A stretch of DNA of 64,000 nucleotides, taken from contig CANUEZ040000117.1 of assembly GCA_948099385.1 (NCBI GenBank), positions 1,908,001 through 1,972,000 of the forward strand. Direction: 5' to 3'. The DNA comes from Fasciola hepatica. Its lineage: Eukaryota > Platyhelminthes > Trematoda > Plagiorchiida > Fasciolidae. Shown one piece after another: positions 9,800 through 64,000 of this stretch. The translations under genes and the position numbers were made by a program. Numbering within the stretch: the stretch's first letter is position 1; each line of letters starts with the position of its first letter. The notes under the pieces are model-generated. The model searched no databases and had not been told where the DNA came from. It saw nothing but the letters and a program-made list of their open reading frames with translations.

Positions 9800-11410
9800 A
9801 GAATCGATTAAATGCCGAGTAGGAGGACGAAATACCTGCATACGACAATCTCTGCACCTTTTTGTGCTCCACCCATGTGCTGAATTTTAGCCTCGATACG
9901 TCTGCCCGATTCTGATGAGCGAACCTCAAGAAAGGCAAGCTGCAGTTGATAAATCGAACCGCAGTGAGCTAGACATGAATCCTCGGTATCACTGATTCAT
10001 CACTTCAGGGTGGAAATATTCACTAATCCAGTAGTTTACGATGCTCGAGCTTATGGACGTCGGCTCAGCCAGCATGGCGTTACTATCATTCGAGACATGA
10101 CGGTATGGTGACATGCAGTGATCGTCTAGGGTCAAGTGCTTACTATCTAGTACAAGCCTATGTGGTGTTTATTCTTACTCACTCGGAAGAATGTAAGCAC
10201 ACCGACGCTAGTTAGCTCGCATACTTCTGAATCACGCACCTTCGAAGAAAGGAACCAGTGAAACAGATCCAATACTAGCTTGAGACTGAGGAATACTGTG
10301 GTCGTAGGCAAACAATGCTTGCCACACGGTCTGAAAACTTGGTTTCGAGTGAAGATTTGGTGATGCATACACAAACTGGTAGGAGCTCGGCCTATGATTC
10401 TTGTGCGTTCCGCTAACCAAATGGCGTGAATTACCTCAGGTGCTAAAATGTAGTTACGATAGACGGAAATGGAGACCACTGATTCCACCAACCCCTCCGG
10501 CCAGCTTCATTTTGTTTTCAGCTGTTTTTTTTCTTCGACCTACCCATAGTGCATGTGGGCTATACTTCGGAGCTTGTTTAAAATCACCTTTGCCGCCTGT
10601 CCATGTGACATTTTCGGCAATGTACTTTGGCTTCGCCAAAAATGTCGTCATAATTCGACTGAATCTAACTGCACACATCCCAATGTTCGACATGGCATGC
10701 ATCTTTTTTATCTCGTGTCCGTACAAGTCAATTAACTGGTGGCCTGATACAAATGGACCGCCCAATCGCTTGAGTGTGACTTCTGCCACTCTTTAGTCTG
10801 GCTTTGGCATTCCGCACTGGATTTGATGGTCTTCGGCTGGACACAGTCGTGAGTAACTCAATTTCTTCGGCCCACCTCTAATTGCTTTGATTCTTTTGCT
10901 CTTATCTCGACGATACTGGTAGTTACCGACCGAAACCAGAGCATGTAAGTGAAAGGTTAAGGGTCGAATGAACTGAACTGAACCTAGTGGGCACAGTACA
11001 GGATTACCTCGCCATTCCGTGATATCTTGTAATACCTAAATCGGACGACGAAACTTAGTTCCGAAAGTGTATTTCGAAATTCTACCGAGCCCGATATCTC
11101 ATAATTCAAGATCTTCATAATTTATCCCGCGAATTTCCTCCCGTTTTTCAGTATTGTGACGATCAGTCTTTGATTTCACTGGTTTGGAACTTGATGCGTC
11201 ACGCGTATGTCCGGTAAACGGTGAACTCAATGGGTAATGTAAATTTGGAAAATGAAATCGACGATAATAGAATAAAACTTTCCTGGAATTTGTATCACGC
11301 AACTGCTTGCAAGTAGTGTGTGGGATTGATGAATCTTTGTTTGGTTGATTGTTCTTTGGCTGTCATAGAGGACGACATCTGAACAAGCATAACTTGGTCA
11401 TTCGGATCAG
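9800..11410. other. No recognised gene
   Basis: Frames of 100-130 codons occur on both strands (for example 10401-10796 plus, and 10147-10491 and 10454-10789 minus) but have no domain, signal or splice-supported structure that I recognise. They overlap each other on opposite strands, so at most one could be real. Confidence 0.4.
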
Positions 11411-11418
11411 CCCGAACG

Positions 11419-11600
11419 GGAGTGAGGTGACGCAGTGGTAACACACGCGCCTTCGAGGTGGAAAGGCCCGGGTTCAAACTCTGGGTGTGGCGAAGGATGT
11501 GCACCACTGATGAGCTCTAACAAGAGCGGAACTCGAGTCTGGTGTTCCCGAGTGCAGGTTGGTCGGATGACCTGGGGTTTGCTGGAGTTATTAGAATTGT
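11419..11600 (+). repeat. tRNA-like SINE candidate
   Basis: The plus strand reads GTGACGCAGTGGTAACAC (A-box-like) and, 30-40 bases on, GGCCCGGGTTCAAACTCTGG (B-box-like). A non-tRNA body (GAGCTCTAACAAGAGC and onward) follows, as in tRNA-derived SINEs. No poly-A tail or target duplication was identified. Confidence 0.5.
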
Positions 11601-12299
11601 AACTTACCTCTGGATATACAAATCGTCCAACACAAGAAGCAACACGCGAGTTTTCACGTAAATGAAAGAGAAAGCTGTGGTCACCTCGTTGACGGGCACA
11701 TTTATCTTCCCCCTTGGAAATCTTGGGTATCAGTACCACATCATGGTCGACTTTGCAGTTCTGGACCAAACTTTGCCAACAGGATCTCATTAAAATCCCA
11801 TTATTATGGGTTAACCCACAACCGTACACATAGGTATTCTAGGTTAATTGACGTTGTGGCATCGGGAGCTTGCGCTTGACATAAACAATCGGCAATTTGA
11901 GCGGAGCTGAAAAGGCCAATGACTGAGAGCGCAAGACAAAACGGCACCTGGACAGGCTTTCCATGCAAACAGTTTCCCCACTTTAAAAGAGACTGCCGAA
12001 GAGCGCAACTGTACCATGTCTGCTTCTCCCGAGGATGAGTTCGACGTGTTTACAACGAAACTGGTTTTGTAGTCCAGAATGCGATCATCCAGCATGAATG
12101 GTGAGATTGGGAACACACAATTTACGTCGACTTTCTTTTCCGACACCGGCTTAGCATTGATGCTTGGATGTATACACCGCTATTACCCACGATTTATTGT
12201 CAGGGAAGATTCAGCCTTTTTGGTCAACACGACTTCCATACGGTTTCACTTCAGTTTATTCAACCATTACCCTCACCATTCTGTGCTCTGGTTTCAATT

Positions 12300-14040
12300 G
12301 CTACCTTCCAAAATCGTCCAGTGAGGGGCGAAAAGAACAGAAGCATAAGGTGAAAAAGATGAAAAAAATCAAAGTAATTAGCGGAAACCACGAACGCAAA
12401 GAAAAAGTCAGAATACAACTACGCCACCGGCCACGAAACCCTGAAATATCATTTAATGTCTCCAACCATTTGGTAGGTGGGCCGCGCGGACCCCACCCTG
12501 GAACTCTAACACATCCTACTCGACCAAGTCCACTGGTCAAGGTTCCCATACCTTCTTGCCATATCATTAACTGACTAACTCAACCTACCTTACAACCATT
12601 ATCTGCCTCAGAGAACACCATACGTCGAGGAAGTCTATCCGTGGGCATCCGTAACACATGTCCCAACCACCCTAATCTGTTTAGATTCACAGAATGATCT
12701 CTGGTTACCAACATCTTACGCCTAACCTCAGCATTGATGAAACGGTTCCCACCATACTCGGGCAATGCTACGAACACATCAGAGCTCGAACATCGACAGT
12801 CCTCGCCTATCTTCTACCCTAACGGCCATGTTTCTGAACCGTATAAAAGAACAGACCTAACCACCGCATTGTACACTCTACCCTTAACAGACAATCGGAT
12901 GGTACACCGACGCCACAGATGACGGAGGTTGGAAAAAGTCAAACGCGCCCTCTGTATACGCGATGACACTTCATCTGATATCTGTCCACCTGGTGAGATC
13001 TTACCATCCAGGTAACAAAATTTATCCACTTCAGCTAGAGCTTTCCCTGCTGAGAAGAGGTTTGGTGTTGAGCCAACCCAGTCCTGCAACAGCATTTTAC
13101 ACTTTGAAAGTGCAAAACCCATCCCAAACATTCCTACAATGGTGTTAAGGCCATTCAAGAAAGCTTACAACTAACCTGGATCTACACTCAGAAGAACAAT
13201 ATCGTCAGAAATTTTACCACCTGAGCAAAGATCGATGCCACTATTCTCACACGAGGATAGGACTATCTCAAAAATCAATTCAGTTACGAAACTGAAGAGG
13301 AAGGGTGAAAGAGAGCAGCCCTGAAGAACATCACTTTCCATGGTGAACTCGGGTGAAAGATCGCCGTAAGCACGAACTCGGCTTCGGCTGTTCGCATACA
13401 AGCATTCGAAAAGAAAAAATAAACCTTTCTGCCACACCCTTCAATGAGACGCAGTGGCAGAGAACTGTGCGGTCGACCAAATCGAACGCCGCTTTCAGAC
13501 CAAGAAAAACAGAGATTGTGAGTCTATGGAAGATTCGTCGAAGAGTAAACACATGGTCGATACAACCCCTACCATGCCTGAAACCGGCTCCGTTCCCACG
13601 CGGACACATATCGCGGGCATTGGATAATCGACGGAGAATAAGACCGGTGAGCAGTTTAGACGCGCTACTTACCAAGGTAATACCTCTGTGGTTTTAGTAA
13701 TAAGTCCTGCAACCTTTCTTGTAAATTGGGACAGTCACCTGTTCTCAGCATTCCCTGAGAATCTGTTCACTGTCCCAGATTACTTGGAGTTTTGTTGCCT
13801 CCGAAACTAAAGCTTGCCTCCATCCATGAAAAAAGATGGAGGTAACCCATCCGGTTCGGTGGTTTTGTACCTTTTCAAGTAACCTATCTCCCGCATAATT
13901 CCTATTTCTGATGGAGGAGTGATATCTATTTCGTTTGCATACGGCGCTGACCCACACATAACCCGAGCATCATCTCCTGACACCGAAAAACGTCTCGTGA
14001 ATATTCCAGACGTTACTTGAGTTGCAATAATAGCCAATCG
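12300..14040 (-). mobile_element. Degenerate RTE-like element, nearly full RT length
   Basis: Read on the minus strand from 14040: linker (TPPSEIGIMREIGYLKRYKTTEPDGLPPSFFMDGGK), RT start (VSSASKLLTGLILRRL), GNGAGFRHGRGCIDHVFTLR, ISVFLGLKAAFDLVDRTVL, ESDVLQGCSLSPFLFSFVTE, DIVLLSVDPG (the YAD before DI is lost), GFALSKCKMLLQDWVGS, LDGKISPGGQISDEVSSRI, VYNAVVRSVLLYGSETW, LNRLGWLGHVLRMPTDRLPRR and VPGWGPRGPPTKWLETLNDISG. It is broken into about six frames. It supplies the middle section that the copy at 4945-6845 lacks. It lies just downstream of the AGL stop and in the same orientation. Confidence 0.9.
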
Positions 14041-14167
14041 CTAGTGATTATACAATGCTTGCGAGTGGAAGACAAGCCTACAGATGTGAACGAAAGGCGG
14101 TCCCTCAATATATCCTTCAACCTAACGTCGTCCGCTTACTTGACCAGAGATTTGTACTACATTTTAG

Positions 14168-14173
14168 TTTATT
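14168..14173 (-). promoter_or_regulatory. Possible AGL polyadenylation signal
   Basis: TTTATT on the plus strand is AATAAA on the minus strand, about 600 bases past the AGL stop. It is the only such hexamer I found between the stop and the RTE copy at 14040. This is positional evidence only. Confidence 0.35.
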
Positions 14174-14226
14174 AAGTTTGGATCACGCAATGAAAGTGAA
14201 GTAACGGCAAAATGTCCGCATTACAC

Positions 14227-14245
14227 CTGCCCCCCCCCCCCCCCG
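14227..14245. repeat. Homopolymer C tract
   Basis: A run of about 17 C between cctg and gaagg, on the plus strand. It would be read as poly-G in the probable AGL 3' UTR. Confidence 0.85.
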
Positions 14246-14768
14246 AAGGAAAAGAGAGCAGCAAAACTGGTATGCATGCAATCAATTATTGTTCATGCTA
14301 AACGGTTGGAAGAATACCGAACTAGGGCTATGAATAATTTCAGGATACTCCATTTACCATAGTATTCGGGTTCATTTTATGTGTGCGTGCGTATGCACAC
14401 CTGTTCGATGAGAACGAGGGTGGGACCAATTGCATGAATAAAAGGACAGGCCCCTGGGATTGATGACAAAACTAGATAAAGTAAAGTCAAAAATGAGGGG
14501 AAAAGCAGAAAGAAAAATGAGAATGTGAAAATCATTCAAACAATGGTTTGTATATTCACTGCTTTTCCTTTTCCGATCAGTCAGAGAAAACTAATAGAAA
14601 TTCTAGTGAAAGGTGATAATCAAAACGATCGGTTGTGAGAAGGGAGAACTTTCTGCGGACTAGAATGCGATGCGGCGAGACAGCGTCAAGGGGTTGTGAT
14701 CACAGTCGAAATCAAAAAAAGGCATCGCAACGATTGGTGCTGAAACTCGGATTGAGTGGACACGTGAA

Positions 14769-58921
<44,153 letters not shown>

Positions 58922-58924
58922 CTG

Positions 58925-60374
58925 TGAGCCAAAATTGGAACACGAATGTGCGGAAAGCGATTCTATTCGAAAAGAAATGTTCGGTTGTTGGTGAGAAAGC
59001 GGGCCACGAAGTTAGTCTGAGAAGTCTTAAAAAAGCCGAAGAACAGCGAAGAGCAACAGTATCTTCGGTTTTGAAAACTGGTGATGATCTTACCCCGGAC
59101 TGAAGGGTTTCACAAGTTCTCAATCGCGCTGAGCTCGGTATTTAGGTCGTAAACGCCTCACCATCACCAGCACTCTGATGGCGTTGCCCCGGGTGGAGAT
59201 GAAACGTCTGCGACAAAATCGCCAAGCTCAGTGGACGGGAACTTTAGGAAAGGATAACAGTCATGCCACCTTTGGTTTACGTTCGAGCGAACGAGAGAAG
59301 GAGTAAAATTAGCTGTCAATGATCATCATTATTACACGATGAGAATCGGTGAACAGAGAGCAACCGATATTTTTATTTACACTGGTATAAGAGAACGGAT
59401 GCATCAGGTGAGGAAAGAGGCTAGAAAATCACCTGAAAACATATACGTAAGATGTAAAATAACGAACCACACACTAATCACATAGGTAATAAAGCACCAG
59501 CATCAGTAACTAAGTCAAACAGCTCGACGAGCATGAACCTCTGTCACTGAGGTACCTAAAAACCGCTGTGTAATCTACTGAAGCAGATATCTCAAACATC
59601 TATACTTTTTATAACTTGCCACAGCACAACTTGTTTGGATGATTTACCTAATTATTCAGACGAGTAACAGGAGTGAAATCAACTTTCTCGGACAAAGACA
59701 CCGACAAGTGGACGAGATGGTCCACGGAAAATCCGGTGGGGTCAATTCTCCCAGGTATATTTCCAGCGATCTCCCGTAGAAAACGGCACTTTTCTCATAC
59801 ATTCGGACCCACAGACTTCGAGCAAAGTATTACTTTCCCGTAAAACTGTTCACTTTATGAGTACTCTGCTTTTTCTATTTTTGTACTAAATCCAAATTCC
59901 CCGTTGTATTCATTCAAGTTGCTCTGCATTTTTGTTTTACCGTTGCTTTTTGGGCTCTGCTGATAGGTCGATATACGATTTGCACAAGGTCGCCCAGACA
60001 GACAATATAAACGATACAGCTAATGCTACAGCTTGACTTTTGTTCATTGTCGCCAATAAACGCGCGGTACCCTGTTGTATCTGGCTTCTCCCTCTAGCTA
60101 GCGGGTGGGCTAGCATTTTCGAAGTCCGCGCATTGTGCCCGAGGTGTTAGCCAGTCGAGGGCCACTCATTGTGCGAATACGCGTCTAGGAATTCCGAGAC
60201 AGTTGGTCAGTTGTGTCTTTAACCTACGAGGTCGCAGGTATCACTTATCATCCGTATCTCGCGTTCTGTGCCTTGCCTACTTGGATCTGTGTCTACTCTG
60301 CCCCGTGCCTCGTGCTACTCAACATGCGGCGTACTAACACCGCAACAAATTGTGCCACTGAGTCTCAGTGTGAA

Positions 60375-60417
<43 letters not shown>

Positions 60418-61835
60418 CGTGTGAATCCAGGTGCCTAATGGTGTGCTGCTTAATAAATCAAAAGTAATCAGATGCCGCCCACTAATCTTGCGCCCTCCAA
60501 AGAAATCATATCACGTTGCAAAACTTTCCTCACCATCATTGCGAGACGAGACGCAGCATCATGTCCTACTGAATGCTACATTTTTGAAGACCGACAACAG
60601 CGACAGCAGGGAAATACTCATCCGAAAGGAGTTACAAACATGGAGTGCAGTAACGCAGTTTCTTACCATGAATGGCATTACGTCAAATGTCAAAGATCTA
60701 TTATTTTGCTCACTGTGGACCAAACATTCTCTACCTTACTGTACCTTACACACAAAATTTGTTAAGAGGAGGGCTTACTGGTTGCATTTATTATCTTCTA
60801 CTTCCAAACAAACATTCTCGTCTTCTAATCTTAAGGATATGAAATGATCATTATGATGTTTAGCAGCAGCACGTGTTTAGTTAATCCAAAATTCGTATTA
60901 TTTCCGTTTGTACTTGATCCTAATGGGAACAATCCAATCGACTGCTGACATTAGTTGCTGGATAAACTTTATCTTGAAAAGGATTATGAAAGGTATCTTA
61001 ATTATCCTCACCATCATTAGAGTGAAGCCTGATGCTTCGCTGAACAGCGCACAGCTCATAAAAGATGCAGAAGAAAGATGATCTTTAGTTGAAGATAATG
61101 TACAAAAGGAAGAGAAAACTAGGAATTTTCATCATAAACGAAGTTGAATACAATCTGACAGTGCGTGCACACATAATCTTTCAATGAGTCGGACATGATT
61201 GGAAACGACAATAAGATCGCCGCTGTTCATGATGTGCTGCTTCATTTTCCCGTGGTTTGAACCGACCGATGGCAGCAGCTTCCAAGTCAAAAACAAGAAG
61301 ACAGAAATCTACCCTGTAAATTTCTACACTTCACTATTTCATTTGTCAACTTTTGAGTGGTTTCCTCATCCAAGACCAAAACCACGAATGAAGAAAGGCG
61401 CGGCAGACACCGCTAGCCATTCGAGGAACAAGATGACGAATTCTGCTAAGTTGGATTAGATGAAACAGCGAAATATACCAGGAAGTAAATAATAATCAGC
61501 GCATTGTCTCACCGGAAACAGCTGTCATTCATTCAGATTTTGCAGGCAGCAACGATCGGAAATCGCTAACTGACAAACTCCGTCCAAGTCTTAAAACACT
61601 GCAGCAGAACGGATGACGCATATATGCTTACACCGGTATGAGATCAAGCAAGGTGCCAACGCAACAGCGAAAGTCACGAAATAGGGAAGTAGAGTACAAT
61701 ACAATCAAACAGACCGTGAGTGAGAGGGAAAAATGCTGATTTTTATGAGCTCCTGACCATAAACTTCTCGACGGTTTGTGTCGTTTCATTTCGCCGGATG
61801 ACAATTTTGTGACTATGGGGCACGAGAGTTTGACA
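58925..61835. other. AGL upstream intron or flank, no recognised gene
   Basis: I searched both strands for the missing AGL N-terminal motifs (NHTA, RLDNCHS, AELFTG, LGISSLIREA) and did not find them. A plus-strand stretch at 59940-60360 with ccaataaacgcgcgg and a GC-richer tail resembles part of a solo LTR, but no partner was found. The 138-codon plus frame 60431-60847 is unassigned. Confidence 0.35.
60376..60422. repeat. (GT)n repeat
   Basis: About 38 bp of perfect GT, then degenerate gcgtgcgtgtg. Confidence 0.97.
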
Positions 61836-61839
61836 GACA

Positions 61840-62922
61840 GATGGTACAGCATTCGTGCCACTGACTTCTGTCCTCAGCCATGTCTCCCAACTCTCCAATC
61901 AACGACAATCCTCATCCCTTTGGCCCCAACCAGAGAGGCGGGAAGCACCAATCGAAGCCGACGTCAAGCCATAGCCTGACCACCGCGTCGCTTCTTCCAG
62001 CCTTGCCCAGCACGTGCGAATAGAACACGGGAACGTAGACGATGGGCAGGTATTCGTAAAAGATGACCGAGCCAATGGAGGCAGTGTAGTAGGACGATCA
62101 CTTCAGTAAGAGAGCGACTATCCGTGCTTAACACATGACAACGCGCCTCGTCATTACTCACTCGATGTTCCCACCAGACGCGAGAAATGCTTTGAAGGCA
62201 TCGATTGTCGAACACGGAAAGACGCCGAGCATTCTCAACGCGAAGTGGTCAGGTCTCGCAACTGTGGAGTAAAACACTGCGAACCGCGGCGACGTTCACC
62301 CGTTCCTTAAGAGAGAGCCAGATGTCACGGCGACACCATAGGTGCGTAGGTTTACGAAAGCTGCTCTAGCTCACGCTATGCATATAGTGATCTCTTCCTT
62401 GACACCTCCTCCAGCTGTTATCAATCTTCCAAGGTACTAAAAGTTGTCGACTAACTCAAGCTGATCACCACAAAGGGTGACCGCAGGCACAGGCTCCGAC
62501 CAATCTTGCAAAAGCACTTAGCAGTTGGAAGGTGCAGAGTCCGTACCATATCTAGATACCTCAATCGCGAAGCAGTCCAACGCATGTTGCATTACCTGTG
62601 CATTATCACCCAGCAAGCCGATTTCATCGGCATATTCCGAGTCGAAAACTCTGTTCCCTGGGGGGGGGGGAGTCCAACTCCACTGTTCAGCATACCAGAC
62701 AGATGATTCCGTAAAACACCCTCAATGGCAAAGCTGAAAAGAAATGGGGATATAGTGCAAACTTATCGAACTGCACTGGAGAGGAGAAAAGGGAGCGATA
62801 GCTGGCCGTAGGCCCTTACCCGACCTGAGGTGTGATGATACAATTCTTTGAGGACTGATACATACTTCTTAGATACTCCATTCATAAACAAAAAGTTCGA
62901 TAGTGCAGTCGCAGTCTGCTCA

Positions 62923-62925
<3 letters not shown>
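61840..62925 (-). mobile_element. Degenerate RTE-like element of a third type
   Basis: The minus strand reads a GVSKKYVSVL block near 62880 and a damaged SPFLF region (YPHFFSAL) near 62740. The C-terminal CLQSISRVWWEHRVSNDEARCHVL, LHWLGHLLRIPAHRLRSRVLFARAGQGWKKRRGGQAM is at 62215-61964. The end RLSGWGQRDED lies near 61910. The tail differs clearly from the other RTE copies in the window. The catalytic box is not readable. The right edge coincides with the (TA)n tract at 62926. Confidence 0.82.

Positions 62926-62988
<63 letters not shown>
62926..62988. repeat. (TA)n repeat, about 62 bp
   Basis: An uninterrupted TA tract at the 5' break point of the RTE copy at 61840-62925. Confidence 0.97.
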
Positions 62989-62990
<2 letters not shown>

Positions 62991-63827
62991 GGAGTGATGG
63001 TATGTTGAGTTTGAGCAGAACAGTCAACTATGACAAACTCAATCAAGCTGCCTTTCCTCTGTCTTGCAGCTGATCAAATGGACTTTTGAATTCGGACCTG
63101 GCAAGATAACATCAGAAGACAAGAACAGTGAACTGTGAGTGCCCACGTAATGTATTGCTATTACATGTTCTCACACTGTTATTTTTATAGTATTGTTAGG
63201 TGTTATTATACTTCATTCTCGGATCCTCTCTCTCTTCTGCTCGCGTATTATAATACTGTAGTGAACAGGCTGTTGGCGGCCATATTACTGTTCGACTAAT
63301 GTAAGTGTACGATCCTGTTGATACCCATACTGGGCTTTTTTCTCATGAAGTTTACCATTATCGTTGCTTCTTACCGAACCAGAATAACCCAGGGCGGAAG
63401 ATCACTGGTCCTTGCACACTACAATATATACTGATCATGAGGTCAAAATCGATAGCGTAACAACAAAGAAAAATGGGGAGTGCCTGATCCTCCAAGCCCT
63501 CCGTTCGATTGACACGTCGAAGTCCATAAACATTACGTCATCCCAGTAAGATCGGTGAGAAACGAACAGACGGGCAACGCACCAACAACATGCGGAACCA
63601 GCCCTCCCATTCATACATTCATTTATTCACGTCTAACAACGAGCCCTAGCTTAGATTGGAACTTCACAATAGGCACTTTAAAACCAAGTATATTTGACTT
63701 CTCTATAAATGCATTTTATCTATTGCACTCTTCCGTTTCTCAGTAAATTTGGCCGATCTTTCAACAGAAAATTTCAACGCGCTTTGCCGAGAACTTCTGA
63801 TTACCTTCCGTGCTTTTAATGATTTGC

Positions 63828-63980
63828 TCACTGAACTTTGAGAAATTCACTGAAACGAGGACTATGGAAAAACTTATTGCGGACAATACTCATCCCTCGA
63901 TCACTGGCTGACCCAGGTGTTGTTCCCATCATTTCACCAGATAAAACTTGATTCAATCCGTCAGGAAGTCGGAAATCTCC
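63828..63980 (-). CDS. Possible terminal exon of an unidentified product
   Basis: A good acceptor (cgcgtgttttcag/GGA) is followed by 50 open codons (GDFRLPDGLNQVLSGEMMG ... FHSPRFSEFLKVQ) and TGA at 63828-63830. A TTTATT (AATAAA on the minus strand) lies about 200 bases further on, at 63622-63627. The sequence matches no AGL segment I know. It could be the last exon of a gene starting beyond 64000, an alternative 3' end within the AGL transcript, or chance. Confidence 0.25.
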   Translation of the reverse strand, partial: GDFRLPDGLNQVLSGEMMGTTPGSASDRGMSIVRNKFFHSPRFSEFLKVQ

Positions 63981-64000
63981 CTGAAAACACGCGATTAGCA

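Noticed and set aside
10454..10796. Overlapping frames of 111 and 131 codons on opposite strands
   Set aside because: Neither has a recognisable domain, and simple sense-antisense overlap is expected by chance.
59940..60360. Possible solo LTR with ccaataaacgcgcgg
   Set aside because: No second copy, clear TG...CA ends or target duplication could be identified in the window.

Overview
This is animal genomic DNA, most likely from a parasitic flatworm, probably a digenean fluke. That is an inference from three things: one gene split by long introns, dense RTE-, CR1- and Penelope-like retroelements with the conserved RTE tail WLGHVLRM...W...RGGQ, and frequent (TA)n tracts. No species marker was recognised. 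There are no bacterial operons, CRISPR arrays or rRNA genes.

The one convincing host gene is on the minus strand: the eukaryotic glycogen debranching enzyme (AGL; 4-alpha-glucanotransferase / amylo-alpha-1,6-glucosidase). Eleven exons run from 58921 down to the stop codon at 14769-14771. They encode 1029 residues, from the end of the glucanotransferase domain through the whole glucosidase domain. All ten introns obey GT-AG and all are phase 0. Introns range from 589 bp to 19.55 kb. The N-terminal part of the enzyme is not in the window and must lie beyond 64000 or be missing.

Layout. 1-4944: a degenerate Ty3/gypsy LTR retrotransposon (minus strand; the window starts inside its left LTR) with a 5'-truncated Penelope-like element (GIY-YIG type) inside its integrase. 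4945-8340: two RTE non-LTR copies, tail to tail, the first one chimeric. 8340-12300: a tRNA-like SINE head, a decayed RT fragment, a second SINE-like unit and unassigned DNA. 12300-14040: a degenerate RTE copy. 14041-14768: probable AGL 3' UTR. 14769-58921: AGL exons and introns. The introns hold further RTE copies (the best at 32640-35740), one CR1 copy (24056-25735), a Penelope relic, several (TA)n tracts, a perfect 75-bp-arm palindrome next to the longest (TA)n tract, and an isolated 30-bp hairpin. 58922-64000: upstream AGL intron or flank, with a further RTE copy (61840-62925), a (GT)n tract and one possible exon at the right edge.

No new molecular system is evident. What stands out is the uniformly phase-0 structure of AGL, its roughly 50-residue insertion, the nested and chimeric retroelements, nearly identical element pairs tens of kb apart, and the palindrome at the (TA)n tract.
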